Below are positions 36,699 through 46,312 of a DNA stretch of 64,000 bases, in pieces. The notes beneath the pieces were generated by a model. It was not told the DNA's origin. It saw only the letters and a list, made by a program, of their open reading frames with translations, and did not search any database. The position numbers were made by a program, and so were the translations under genes. Source of the stretch: Aquirufa beregesia (GTDB taxonomy: Bacteria > Bacteroidota > Bacteroidia > Cytophagales > Spirosomataceae); contig NZ_SEWW01000006.1 in assembly GCF_011090385.1 (NCBI RefSeq), forward strand, positions 62,001 through 126,000. The letters run 5' to 3'. Each line of letters starts with the position of its first letter. The first letter of the stretch is position 1.

Positions 36699-38021
36699 TT
36701 AAATTTTTATTCCCCAAGTTTTGTTCAATTTTCTACCCAATAAAGCATTGGCTTCTGCATCATTGAATTTTTCCGTTTTCGGATTCCATTCCAATGATTT
36801 ATTCACGGCATAAGCAATATTACCCATATTACACACAGAAGCTGTCCTGTGACCTACTTCTACATCACATATCGGCATCGTCCTATTACGTATGGCTTGA
36901 ATAAAGTCTACATAATGGTTTTCACTTTTATACACATGCTTTTCATTCGGTCCAATGACACGGTCTTTCAGCTCTGGCTTAGAAGTTTCAAGCTTCTTTC
37001 TAGCACTACGTAAAGTACCTTCTGTACCCACAAATTCCACTCCGCTATTCCATTCCCAAGGCTGATGTGTCATGATGATTCCATTGGCATAGGTATAGGT
37101 CAAATAGGGTTGATCTTTCCCATTTGGTGCACTCACCTTGACTGGTCCTGATTGATCCATATCCAATGCCCATTGAACAATATCAAACATATGCGCTCCC
37201 CAATCTGTCATACCGCCTCCGCCAAATTCCTTGTATTTTCTCCAATTAGGGAATACATCTTGTGAAATAGGTGGTGCTAACTCAGCATTAAAAGCAACGG
37301 CTTCATTAGGGCCTAACCATTTTTCAAAATCCAATCCTTCTGGAATAGCTTGTGCAGGTAAATAATAGGCTTCTGGTGGAGGTCCAACATTGACTTTGAT
37401 CGATTTTACTTCTCCTATATACCCATTACGAATTAATTCTACTGCCTGACGAAACTCCGGCCAAGAACGTTGCATGCTTCCGGTTTGAAATACACGCTTG
37501 TGCTTACGAGCAGCATTCACCATGGCCCGGCCTTCTTTCACTGTCAATGATAGAGGCTTTTCACAATATATATCTTTTCCTGCCTCCGCTGCTCTAACGG
37601 CCATGGCTGCATGCCAATGGTCTGGAGTCGCAATGACTACAGCATCCACATTTTTGGACGCTAATAATTCTCGGTAATCTTGATAAACGGGTATAGGAGA
37701 ATAGGCTCCCCAAGAAGGATTCTTGGCATAATTTTCTTTAACACGGTCGAGGAATAAGTTGGCCTTAGCTTGGTAAACCTCACTAATAGCACTTATTCTT
37801 ACTTGACCTGTCGACAAAAAGGAGTTTGACAATCCACGTCCTTGCTTACCCGTTCCTATAAATCCTACATTAAGTACATCACTAGGAGCAAGATAAGAGC
37901 TTCCATCTGGTCGCTTTCCTCCTAGCACATGCCTAGGTACAATCATGATAGACCCAAAGGCCAAACTGGCTTTCGAAAGGAAATCCCTCCGATTTAAGCC
38001 ATCGTTATGCTTATTTTTCAT
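36699..38021 (-). CDS. Tat-exported Gfo/Idh/MocA family oxidoreductase
   Basis: NAD(P)-dependent sugar or polyol dehydrogenase of 440 residues from the ATG at 38021. The Tat-type signal has the twin arginines in LNRRDFLSKASLAFG. Nucleotide fold LNVGFIGTGKQGRGL near 51-65, catalytic-type EKPLSL motif near 153-158, and the C-terminal domain with GGGMTDWGAHMFDIVQWAL. Export together with a DUF1080 hydrolase suggests periplasmic oxidation of glycosides to 3-keto forms. The gene lies 81 bases after the efflux pump gene on the same strand and may have its own promoter. Confidence 0.92.
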   Translation of the reverse strand: MKNKHNDGLNRRDFLSKASLAFGSIMIVPRHVLGGKRPDGSSYLAPSDVLNVGFIGTGKQGRGLSNSFLSTGQVRISAISEVYQAKANLFLDRVKENYAKNPSWGAYSPIPVYQDYRELLASKNVDAVVIATPDHWHAAMAVRAAEAGKDIYCEKPLSLTVKEGRAMVNAARKHKRVFQTGSMQRSWPEFRQAVELIRNGYIGEVKSIKVNVGPPPEAYYLPAQAIPEGLDFEKWLGPNEAVAFNAELAPPISQDVFPNWRKYKEFGGGGMTDWGAHMFDIVQWALDMDQSGPVKVSAPNGKDQPYLTYTYANGIIMTHQPWEWNSGVEFVGTEGTLRSARKKLETSKPELKDRVIGPNEKHVYKSENHYVDFIQAIRNRTMPICDVEVGHRTASVCNMGNIAYAVNKSLEWNPKTEKFNDAEANALLGRKLNKTWGIKI

Positions 38022-38102
38022 TTTCAAATAGGTTAATTAATTGGCATAAATGTAAACGAAATTCACCAAATAAAAAACCTTATTTGTCTGCCCATAAATC
38101 GA

Positions 38103-41100
38103 TTAACGGTTCGACTTCGCTGATCTAACATAATGGCGTTTTTTCAAAGCCGAATGATAAATCAATGGGAATACCAAAAGAATGAAAAGGGTAGCGGTAA
38201 CCAGTCCTCCTATGATTACTACTGCCAATGGTTTTTGGCTTTCTGAACCAATTCCTGTACTCAAAGCAGCAGGCAACAAGCCGATTGCAGCCATCAAGGC
38301 AGTCATCACTACGGGGCGTGTTCGGGCACGTACAGATTGCTGAATCGCTAAGGCTAAATCTGGTAGTTCTTTTGCCTGTTGATTTATCTCGGAAATCAGA
38401 ATTACCCCATTTTGTATACAAATACCAAACAAGGCAATAAAGCCCACTCCCGCTGATATACCAAAATTAATCCCAGTAATATGTAGGGCAAAAATACCTC
38501 CGATGACCGCAAAAGGCACATTAATTAACACATAGCCCGCATCTTTGGCATTGCCAAACATGATAAACAACAAGACAAATATCAAGATTAAACTAATAGG
38601 AACGACTTGTCCTAATCGGGTAGTTGCTCGAACTTGATTTTCAAATTCTCCAGCCCATCCAATGGTATAAGCCACGGGCAATTTGACGTTTTTTAAGACG
38701 TTTTTCTGAGCTTCTGCAATGGTACTCCCCAAGTCTCGATCACGAACAGAAAACTTGACTCCAATAAATCGTTTCGTATTATCGCGATAAATAAAGGCTG
38801 GACCTGTTGAATTTTCCAAAATAGCAATTTCCTTTAAAGGTATTTTTGTCCCTTTGATCGTAGGAATCATCAAATACATAATATCATTTTCGTTTTTACG
38901 GTATTCTTTAGAAAAACGAATGCGTATGTCAAACTTCTTTTCACCTTCATACTTTGAAGACGCCGTCTTACCTCCAATCGCCATCTCAATCACAGCTTGG
39001 GCATCGGCTTTGGTCACTCCATAAATGGCCATTTTTTCCTCATCCAACAAAATACTGATTTCCGGTTGACCCACATTTCTCAAGATACCCACATCTTTTA
39101 CCCCATCCACATCTTTGATTTGATCCAATACTTGATTCGCTAACTCATCCAATTTCCCTAAATCATCCCCATAAATCTTAACTGCATTGGACGCATTCAT
39201 CCCAGCAACGGCTTCAGCTACATTATCAATGATGGGTTGAGAATAGTTATAATTAATACCTTGAAAATTCTTCAAACGCTTATCCATTTCATTCACTAAG
39301 CCATCAACCGTCAACTTCCTCTCCCATTCATCCTTAGGTTTCAAATTCACTTGCATTTGAACATAATAAAAACCACTTGGATCCGTACCGTCATTACTAC
39401 GTCCTACTTGAGACAAAACCCCATTCACTTCAGGAAATTTCCGAAGTTCATTCCGCAAGGTTGTCACCATTTTTACTGTTTCAGGCAAAGAAGAACTCAT
39501 GGGTAATTTAGCCTCCACCCACAATGCTCCTTCATTTAGTGGGGGTAAAAACTCGGAGCCTAACCACTTGGTAGAAAACAAGGACAAAGCAAATAAAGAA
39601 CCTGCCATTAGGTAAGTAATTTTCTTATGTGAAAATGTCCAATGAAATGCTTTACCAACTATTTTATTGATAAAATCAATAAAGAAATTATGCTTCTCCC
39701 TCACATTTTTATTCAATAATACCGAACTCAAAACGGGAACTAATGTCAAGGTAAAAATCAATGCACCCAATAAAGCAAAACCTAAAGTATAAGCTAAGGG
39801 TGAAAACATTTTACCCTCTACTTTTTGGAATGAAAAAATAGGAAGCAAGGCAGAAATAATGATTAGTTTAGAAAAGAAAATGGCCTTTCCTAACTCCGTC
39901 CCTGTCTTTTTAATCAAACTCATCTTGGCCAAACGATTAAAAGCTGGCATTCCTACTTTTTGTGCCCGATGATCTAGGGCAACAAATAAACCCTCCACCA
40001 TCACCACGGCTCCATCAATGATAATGCCAAAATCGACAGCTCCTAATGATAATAAATTGGCACTCATTCCTTTTAACTTCAAACAGAAAAAAGCAAATAA
40101 TAAGGCCAAGGGAATGATGATGGAAACAATGAGGGTTGTACGCCAGTCGGCCATGAAAACAAATACAATCACGGTGACTAAAATGATTCCTTCCAACAAA
40201 TTATGCATCACGGTTTTGGTACAATAGGCCATTAAATTATCGCGATCATAAAAAGTAACCATCTTCACATCTGAAGGTAAAACACGCGTATTTAACTCTT
40301 CAATTTTAATCTTTAAGCGAGCCAACACTTCTGAGGGATTCTCCCCTTTTCTCATGACCACAATTCCCTCCACCACATCATCATTATCATTTAATCCCAC
40401 CTGTCCTACCCGAGGCATATTACTCTCAATAACCGATGCCACATTTTTTACCAATAAAGGATTCCCGTTATTGTTATCAACGATGGTGTTTTCAATATCT
40501 GCTGTCGTTTTTAATAGACCTATACCACGGACAACAAATGCTTGTCCATTTTTTTCAATCACATCACCACCTACATTTAGATTAGACTTGGAAACGGCAT
40601 CAAATAATTCCAAGGGTGTCAAATCATATTTCTGTAGTTTAACTGGATCTATAGCTATTTCATACGTTTTTTCTCTCCCTCCAAATGCTACTATATCCGC
40701 TACCCCTGGTACTGCTCTTAGCTGCCGGTCAATCGTCCAATTTTGAATGGTCAGCAATTCCCTAGAATCTCGGTCCTTACTTTGCAAGGTATAGCGAAAT
40801 ATCTCACCCGTTGGGCCATAAGGAGGCTGTACATCGGGCTCCACATCGTCGGGGAGCTTAACTGTTCTCAATAAATTATTGACTTGCTGACGAGCAAAAA
40901 AATCATCTACATCATCCTCAAAAATGACTTTTATGACGGATAAACCAAACATGGTGATGCTCCGAACATTGGTCTTTCTTTGAACACTATTCATTGAAAT
41001 TTCTATTGGAGTTGTCACAAAACGTTCTACTTCCTCTGCGCTTCGACCGTTCCATTCAGTGACTACAATAATTTGAGTATTGGTCACATCTGGAAAGGCC

Positions 41101-41219
41101 TCAATGGGGATATTAAGATAGGAAACTACTCCGCCTAGAGTTAATAGACTAACCCAGAAAAAGGTAAAAAAGCGATTCTTTAAGGAGAATGCCAGTATAT
41201 TTTTAATGAACTTATTCAT
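38103..41219 (-). CDS. CzcA-type heavy-metal RND efflux pump
   Basis: Inner-membrane proton-driven metal exporter, 1038 residues, 12 membrane helices and two large periplasmic loops. Helix IV reads VDFGIIIDGAVVMVEG near residue 395, with Asp, Asp and Glu spaced as in CzcA (D402, D408, E415), which favours divalent ions such as Zn, Co or Cd over the monovalent Cu/Ag subtype. It is the last gene of a czcC-czcB-porin-czcA order, 10 bases after the porin gene. Metal identity remains inference. Confidence 0.95.
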   Translation of the reverse strand: MNKFIKNILAFSLKNRFFTFFWVSLLTLGGVVSYLNIPIEAFPDVTNTQIIVVTEWNGRSAEEVERFVTTPIEISMNSVQRKTNVRSITMFGLSVIKVIFEDDVDDFFARQQVNNLLRTVKLPDDVEPDVQPPYGPTGEIFRYTLQSKDRDSRELLTIQNWTIDRQLRAVPGVADIVAFGGREKTYEIAIDPVKLQKYDLTPLELFDAVSKSNLNVGGDVIEKNGQAFVVRGIGLLKTTADIENTIVDNNNGNPLLVKNVASVIESNMPRVGQVGLNDNDDVVEGIVVMRKGENPSEVLARLKIKIEELNTRVLPSDVKMVTFYDRDNLMAYCTKTVMHNLLEGIILVTVIVFVFMADWRTTLIVSIIIPLALLFAFFCLKLKGMSANLLSLGAVDFGIIIDGAVVMVEGLFVALDHRAQKVGMPAFNRLAKMSLIKKTGTELGKAIFFSKLIIISALLPIFSFQKVEGKMFSPLAYTLGFALLGALIFTLTLVPVLSSVLLNKNVREKHNFFIDFINKIVGKAFHWTFSHKKITYLMAGSLFALSLFSTKWLGSEFLPPLNEGALWVEAKLPMSSSLPETVKMVTTLRNELRKFPEVNGVLSQVGRSNDGTDPSGFYYVQMQVNLKPKDEWERKLTVDGLVNEMDKRLKNFQGINYNYSQPIIDNVAEAVAGMNASNAVKIYGDDLGKLDELANQVLDQIKDVDGVKDVGILRNVGQPEISILLDEEKMAIYGVTKADAQAVIEMAIGGKTASSKYEGEKKFDIRIRFSKEYRKNENDIMYLMIPTIKGTKIPLKEIAILENSTGPAFIYRDNTKRFIGVKFSVRDRDLGSTIAEAQKNVLKNVKLPVAYTIGWAGEFENQVRATTRLGQVVPISLILIFVLLFIMFGNAKDAGYVLINVPFAVIGGIFALHITGINFGISAGVGFIALFGICIQNGVILISEINQQAKELPDLALAIQQSVRARTRPVVMTALMAAIGLLPAALSTGIGSESQKPLAVVIIGGLVTATLFILLVFPLIYHSALKKRHYVRSAKSNR

Positions 41220-41229
41220 AGCTTAAATA

Positions 41230-42486
41230 TTATAATTCCGTATGTACGCGAAGCCCCCAAACTGTCAGTGGACCTCGATCAATATTATATCCTGGGTTAA
41301 TCACCCATTGAAAATCTGGAGATAAGGTAAAAGGACTATGGGGAACTTGGAAACTATAAAATGCTTCCAAAATGCTTTCATGACCATAATTCAGATTCCC
41401 ATCTCCAATCATAAAACCATTGCCTCCCAATTGCTGATACTTTTGATGAGAAGATGAAAGGCCATTAGCCACCCAGGCTATTCCTGCAAAATCCTGTTTT
41501 CTATGCCAAGACTTTCCCCAAAAATGAATGCCCAAAGAAATGGATTCATCAATTTCCGTAAAGGCCCAAGTCTCATTTTTCCCATCACTCCATCCATAGC
41601 GAGCAAATAGCCCCAACACATCAGAATAGCTTATTTCCGTGTTTAAACCATATCCAAATTTAGTCCTGAAGGAACTTCTCGTGGAAGTAATATCAGGTAT
41701 TCCAACACGCTTATTGGCTAAATCATAGTTTCCCATAGCTGCCTGATTCCGATAAGCGAGCACACGGAAAAATCCTGACCATGCGGCCGTAAGCTGAAAA
41801 GGTTTGGTTATTTCTACATTGATACCATTCGCTTTGTCGTATTGATAATCCAAGTCAGGACCATTGGCGGAAGTAGGTACGGCAGAAAATGAACCTCGGG
41901 CTTCCATTTCCGGAGTTGTATAGGCAACATACAATCCAGAGGTATAACCACGGGTATTAGCTGCATAATCCCAACTCCCCTGATTCATTAAAGACCAATT
42001 CATAAAATGGGCCCTAGGGTCATGCGAGTATGCATTCAAATCAAAATAATCCGACAAGCCATATTTACCAATCACCAATTTCAAATTTCTGTGATGAGCA
42101 AGTTCAAAATTCTGCTCCAAAAGCAATCGAGCCACATAAACTACAGGTTCAGGGTTCCCAATTCGAAATGTTTCTCCGTTGGTAAATCCTCCTAATCCTT
42201 TCGCTTGTGAAAGTCCTTTCCCTCCCGACAATTCTGGGTTGAAAGTAAAGCTGGCTCCTTTCCATAAGGGAATATCCAAAAACAAGGTTGAAGTTAGAGA
42301 CATGGCCCCTTCTTCCTTGTTTTGCAAGCTATTATCACCAGAATAGCTGGCATCAAAAGCTGCATGGTATTGATACACGGCTGTTTGTTGAAAATGAATA
42401 CTCATTTTCCTTTGCGTAGTATCCGACTGAGCCTTTAAGCGCATTCCAATAGATAAAAACAATAAAATGATGATGCTAATCCGCAT
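41230..42486 (-). CDS. OprB-like carbohydrate porin in the efflux operon
   Basis: 418-residue outer-membrane beta-barrel protein with a signal peptide ending KAQ near residue 20. The N-terminal part has HFQQTAVYQYHAAF, and later GKYGLSDYFDLNAYSHDPR and ILEAFYSFQVPHSPFTLSPDFQ, ending in an amphipathic last strand (VWGLRVHTEL). These match the OprB/carbohydrate-selective porin family. It sits 17 bases after the adaptor gene and 10 before the pump gene, so it is part of the operon, although a porin is not needed for RND efflux. Its role may be metal-dependent outer-membrane permeability; this is inference. Confidence 0.82.
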   Translation of the reverse strand: MRISIIILLFLSIGMRLKAQSDTTQRKMSIHFQQTAVYQYHAAFDASYSGDNSLQNKEEGAMSLTSTLFLDIPLWKGASFTFNPELSGGKGLSQAKGLGGFTNGETFRIGNPEPVVYVARLLLEQNFELAHHRNLKLVIGKYGLSDYFDLNAYSHDPRAHFMNWSLMNQGSWDYAANTRGYTSGLYVAYTTPEMEARGSFSAVPTSANGPDLDYQYDKANGINVEITKPFQLTAAWSGFFRVLAYRNQAAMGNYDLANKRVGIPDITSTRSSFRTKFGYGLNTEISYSDVLGLFARYGWSDGKNETWAFTEIDESISLGIHFWGKSWHRKQDFAGIAWVANGLSSSHQKYQQLGGNGFMIGDGNLNYGHESILEAFYSFQVPHSPFTLSPDFQWVINPGYNIDRGPLTVWGLRVHTEL

Positions 42487-42503
42487 TTCTTCTTGGCAAA
42501 AAA

Positions 42504-43586
42504 TTAATCATTCAGTGCATCATAAATAAGCATTCCATTCTTCGAAATCACTTTTTCTCCTTTTTGCAACCCGTGCTGGATGTAGGAAATATTACCTAAT
42601 TGACGGTATACTTCTACTTGACGGGTTTCAATGTTGGCCCGATCTTTAAAAATCATCACCCAATTTTTACTCTTATCAAAAATGACAGAGGAGGAAGGAA
42701 CGGCAATCATTTGGTCATGTTCGGAATATCGAACGTCCACCATGGCATTCATCTCTGGCTTTAATTTATACGTCGCATTGGGGATTCTAACTCGGACTTT
42801 CATGGCTTTCGTTTCGGGATCGATTGCAGAAAATATTTTATCTATCTTTCCTTTATACACTTCATCTGCATAACTCAATGTGCGCACATCAGCTTCATAA
42901 CCCACCTGAACCTTAGGAATATCACTTTCATTGACATTGGCCATGGCCCAAACTTCATTGATTTCCGCAATGGAAAACAAGGCATCGGATTTATCAGGAC
43001 GAATTTGCTCATTAGGGCTAATTTCTTTTTGAACAATAAAGCCACTCATGGAAGCTGTCACATTATAAATAGAGCCTTTTTTCAAATTATAAATACTGAA
43101 AACTTCATTGATTCGAACTAGCTCTGCTTTTTGTCGATCTAGTTCCCGCTCTGCAGCTACCACATCCTTTTCAGAGGATAACTTGCTTCTATATAAGTCA
43201 CGAGCCACTTGAAGATTCTTTTCCGCCACAGCCACATCCCCTAAGGCATCCAAACGATCTCGTTCAAATCCGGCTACTTCACCGCTTCGTATCACAGCCA
43301 ATACTTGTCCTTTCTTCACATAATCCCCTAATTCCGCATTGATTTTAATGACATTTCCGCCTACAATGGAATAAATTTGGGCGAGCTTATTATTGTCGGC
43401 CTGAATTTTACCAAACAAACGAATCTCATTTTTTACCTCTTGTAAATCAGCCGAATAAAATTCGCATCGGGCCATCATGGTATCACTCAAACGAAATGCC
43501 ACGGCTTTATCGGATTCTGTGTTTTCCTTGTTACAAGAAAGCATCAGAAAGGTGGCTGCAACAGCCATCAATACTACATTTTTCAT
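42504..43586 (-). CDS. Efflux RND periplasmic adaptor lipoprotein (CzcB/CusB type)
   Basis: Membrane fusion protein of 360 residues linking pump and outer-membrane channel. Lipobox LMLSC places the lipidated Cys at residue 18. Split lipoyl domain (GNVIKINAELGDYVKKGQVLAVI near 70-92 and VTASMSGFIVQKEISPNEQI near 170), an intervening helical hairpin, then beta-barrel and membrane-proximal domains (AVPSSSVIFDKSK near 295). The gene starts 2 bases after the TolC-like gene. Confidence 0.93.
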   Translation of the reverse strand: MKNVVLMAVAATFLMLSCNKENTESDKAVAFRLSDTMMARCEFYSADLQEVKNEIRLFGKIQADNNKLAQIYSIVGGNVIKINAELGDYVKKGQVLAVIRSGEVAGFERDRLDALGDVAVAEKNLQVARDLYRSKLSSEKDVVAAERELDRQKAELVRINEVFSIYNLKKGSIYNVTASMSGFIVQKEISPNEQIRPDKSDALFSIAEINEVWAMANVNESDIPKVQVGYEADVRTLSYADEVYKGKIDKIFSAIDPETKAMKVRVRIPNATYKLKPEMNAMVDVRYSEHDQMIAVPSSSVIFDKSKNWVMIFKDRANIETRQVEVYRQLGNISYIQHGLQKGEKVISKNGMLIYDALND

Positions 43587-43588
43587 AT

Positions 43589-44845
43589 CTAGAATAGTTC
43601 TTTACCTGTACTTAATTTTATTTGTTCGGCTGAAGTGGCTAATTGAATTTTAATCCGGGAGATTTCGGAAAGGGCATTATTGTAGGATTCGAAAAAATCC
43701 ACAAATTCTATCACACTGACATTCCCCTTTTGGAAATTCTCCGTCATTCCTTTCAGGGTTATTTCAAAATCCTCATCGTAAAGTTTATTATTTTTCAAAA
43801 ACTCCGATACAGTTTGTCTATACTGCCAATAGGTACTTTGAACTTCTGCAATCACCTGACTTTTCAGTCCTTCGACAAACAAATGCTTCACTTTAATTTG
43901 GGTCTCGGCTGATTTAATGTTTCCTTGATTTTTATTCCAAAACATCAAAGGAATGGCTACACCCAAATTCACTTGTCGCTGAAAAGCTCCTCCACGTTGA
44001 TCATAAGATGAAAACAAGGTGATATCTGGTTTCGCTAATTTCTTTTGAAGTGTAAAATACTGTTCGGCAAAAACAGCATCTTTCTTCCCCAACAGTAAAT
44101 CGGGTCTATTTTCTAATGCTTGATTGATTAATAATTGTACATCGAAAGGCTGAATGAAACTTTGAATATCAGCATCAGTTACTTTAGGAACTACAATACT
44201 TTTGGTTTGCAGCAAAGTCTGTACTTTGGATAACTGCTGAAAATAATCCCCATAAATAGTGGCACGTTCATTGCTCAGATTTAAATAAACCCCTTTCAAG
44301 CGGACCACATCTTTCAATGGGATATTCCCTTTGTGTGCTTGATATTCATAGGTGCTTAGAATATTGTCCACCATGGCCATTTGCTTCGTATACTTACCAA
44401 TCAAGATTTGTTGTTGATTCAATAAATAGAGTCCTGTATGCAGTTCAAATTTCAATTGACGTATCAAATCCTGAAATGCCAACTCAGTCATTTCAACATT
44501 GGTCTTGGCTAAATCAATTTGAGCTTTTCTCTTACCTCCTAATAGAATCAACTGTTCCAACTGAACGCTTTGTTGACCTGAATTACCCAAATGGAAAATC
44601 TTATTATTTTCTGGATCAATGGCATTCATGTCCAGGGTCAAAATGGGATTGGGGTATAAAGAAGCTTGCAGAACCTGCGCCTTCTGAACGTCTATGTTCA
44701 AAGAAGTGGCTAATAGTTGATAATTGGTACTTAAAAAGACCTTATCTGCCTGAGCTATGGTGATCGACAAAGTATCTGATTGTGCCATGCTGCTAAAAGC
44801 TAGCAAAAGCATCAAAAAAAGGCTGCAAATTTTAACGTAGGACAT
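43589..44845 (-). CDS. TolC/CzcC family outer-membrane efflux protein
   Basis: 418-residue outer-membrane channel of tripartite efflux, with two repeats of the outer-membrane-efflux domain. Signal peptide about 1-21. Seen: ASLYPNPILTLDMNAIDPEN near 56-75 and GVAIPLMFWNKNQGNIKSAE near 297-316, typical of the CzcC/CusC subgroup. It is first gene of the efflux operon; a 93-base intergenic region with tandem repeats and an inverted repeat separates it from the kinase gene. Confidence 0.92.
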   Translation of the reverse strand: MSYVKICSLFLMLLLAFSSMAQSDTLSITIAQADKVFLSTNYQLLATSLNIDVQKAQVLQASLYPNPILTLDMNAIDPENNKIFHLGNSGQQSVQLEQLILLGGKRKAQIDLAKTNVEMTELAFQDLIRQLKFELHTGLYLLNQQQILIGKYTKQMAMVDNILSTYEYQAHKGNIPLKDVVRLKGVYLNLSNERATIYGDYFQQLSKVQTLLQTKSIVVPKVTDADIQSFIQPFDVQLLINQALENRPDLLLGKKDAVFAEQYFTLQKKLAKPDITLFSSYDQRGGAFQRQVNLGVAIPLMFWNKNQGNIKSAETQIKVKHLFVEGLKSQVIAEVQSTYWQYRQTVSEFLKNNKLYDEDFEITLKGMTENFQKGNVSVIEFVDFFESYNNALSEISRIKIQLATSAEQIKLSTGKELF

Positions 44846-44847
44846 AG

Positions 44848-44904
44848 CTAATCTTTTATGTCCACAAAACTGAAAAGATTAGACTTAAAATGAACTTAAA
44901 ATGA
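44848..44904 (-). promoter_or_regulatory. Efflux operon operator/promoter: tandem 11-bp repeats plus 10-bp inverted repeat
   Basis: Two perfect, directly adjacent copies of ACTTAAAATGA (plus strand, 44883-44893 and 44894-44904). Beside them is a perfect inverted repeat CTAATCTTTT (44848-44857) / AAAAGATTAG (44873-44882) that brackets a near-consensus -7 element CAGTTTTG (minus strand, 44865-44872). The repeats cover the expected -33 zone. Direct repeats at 11-bp period are the usual binding geometry of OmpR/PhoB-type response regulators, and one is encoded just upstream. Confidence 0.6.
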
Positions 44905-44938
44905 AAACAAAACTCCCAAACAACTCATTATTAGCAAT

Positions 44939-46312
44939 TTATGAGCTTATTTTTACTGGAAAGTGGAGTGTGAAAACATGACGAGAATCTGTATCCAACT
45001 GATAATCTATTTTACCTCCGTGCAGCTGAATGATTTTATTGACTAATACCAAGCCTAGACCAAAGCCTCTTTTTCCCTGACTATTAGAGCCTCTAAAAAA
45101 GTGTTGAAATAGGAATGGTACTTCTGAAGAGGAGATGGCGGGGCCTTCATTGGAGAAAAGAATCTTTAACTCTCCATATTGAAATAAAAACATGATTTCC
45201 GCTTTATTTGTCGGGGAATAATGAATGCAATTCAATAGTAAATTTTGAATGGCCATTTGAATCAAACGGATATTACCATCAATTAGCAGTTTGCCTTCTT
45301 GCTCGATATTCGGATGAATTTTAATGTCAAATTTAAACTGAGGGTATATTTTTTTTGCTTCCGAACAAGCATCAAATACGATTTCATCCAATCGTATACG
45401 CTGAAAACTCAGATTTGCATGTGTTTCCACCTTGGCTATTTCCAGCAGTGCATTAATCATTTCACCCAATAGCTGGGTATCCACTTTTTGGTCTTGAATC
45501 CCTTTCAATAAAAGAATTGGATCTTTTTCTTTTTCTAAATTCTCCAAATTACTCACTAATATGGCGATCGGCGTTTTTAGCTCATGAGAAATATGGTGAA
45601 CGGCATGTTTTTGAAAGGCAAAAGAATTCTGCAAGCGTCGCATCAGTTCATTAAATCGCAGTGCTAATAAGTAAATCTCATCTTTGTTTTCAGGAATAGG
45701 TAATAGACTCTGAGGAGTTTCCATATTAATGACTTTTAACGCGGCTGCCATTTGAATGATAGGCTGAGTAATCTGCTTGGATAGGATAAAGGAACTGATT
45801 AAAATAAGGCCAGAAATCAATACAAAAAACACCCAAAGGATATTTTTCAAAAAGTCTAATTTGGAATGCCCAAACTTATCATAGGCCTTAGAAATTCCAT
45901 AAAATTGTTTCCCTCGAATTCTAAACGTAACCCCAACTACATCCAAATCTCCTTCCACCGTTTCTATGATCGGTCGATTCGAATTTAATTCATTTAACAG
46001 TTCTGTGGAAAATTCTATTTTCGTATCATCAATGCTAGAATAAATTAATTTTTTTTGTGCGTCAAATAGTAAAGTCTTTTCTCTAAATAATTTATTGACC
46101 GTCAACTCTCCCATGGATTGGATAATATCCTGGTCTAACTCTCGAACCTCGGCTAAAATCCCCATGGTGGAGAAAATATGATCTTTTACCCTTTGTTGAA
46201 ATTCTTCTTTTCGATAATTATTAAATACCGTATAAAGCAATAAAAACGTAACAGCTACCACCGTAATAGATAAAACAGAAAAGTAGATTAAGATACGTTG
46301 TCTAATGCTCAT
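44939..46312 (-). CDS. Sensor histidine kinase of the efflux locus
   Basis: 457-residue inner-membrane kinase. Two membrane segments (about 8-30 and 157-177) enclose a periplasmic sensor of about 125 residues; HAMP follows; phospho-acceptor His243 is in HHISHELKTP; the ATPase domain has NLLLNCIHYS and RGFGLGLVLVNKIIQLHGG. The sensor has no obvious Cys or His-rich metal motif. Its ATG overlaps the response regulator gene by 11 bases. By context it senses metal or envelope stress and drives the efflux operon. Confidence 0.93.
   Translation of the reverse strand: MSIRQRILIYFSVLSITVVAVTFLLLYTVFNNYRKEEFQQRVKDHIFSTMGILAEVRELDQDIIQSMGELTVNKLFREKTLLFDAQKKLIYSSIDDTKIEFSTELLNELNSNRPIIETVEGDLDVVGVTFRIRGKQFYGISKAYDKFGHSKLDFLKNILWVFFVLISGLILISSFILSKQITQPIIQMAAALKVINMETPQSLLPIPENKDEIYLLALRFNELMRRLQNSFAFQKHAVHHISHELKTPIAILVSNLENLEKEKDPILLLKGIQDQKVDTQLLGEMINALLEIAKVETHANLSFQRIRLDEIVFDACSEAKKIYPQFKFDIKIHPNIEQEGKLLIDGNIRLIQMAIQNLLLNCIHYSPTNKAEIMFLFQYGELKILFSNEGPAISSSEVPFLFQHFFRGSNSQGKRGFGLGLVLVNKIIQLHGGKIDYQLDTDSRHVFTLHFPVKISS

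Noticed and set aside
40354-40746. 130-codon plus-strand frame inside the efflux pump gene
   Set aside because: Antisense shadow of a strongly conserved RND coding region with no start-site signals.
44317-44763. 148-codon plus-strand frame opposite the TolC-like gene
   Set aside because: Antisense to a clear gene; composition is not protein-like and there is no promoter.
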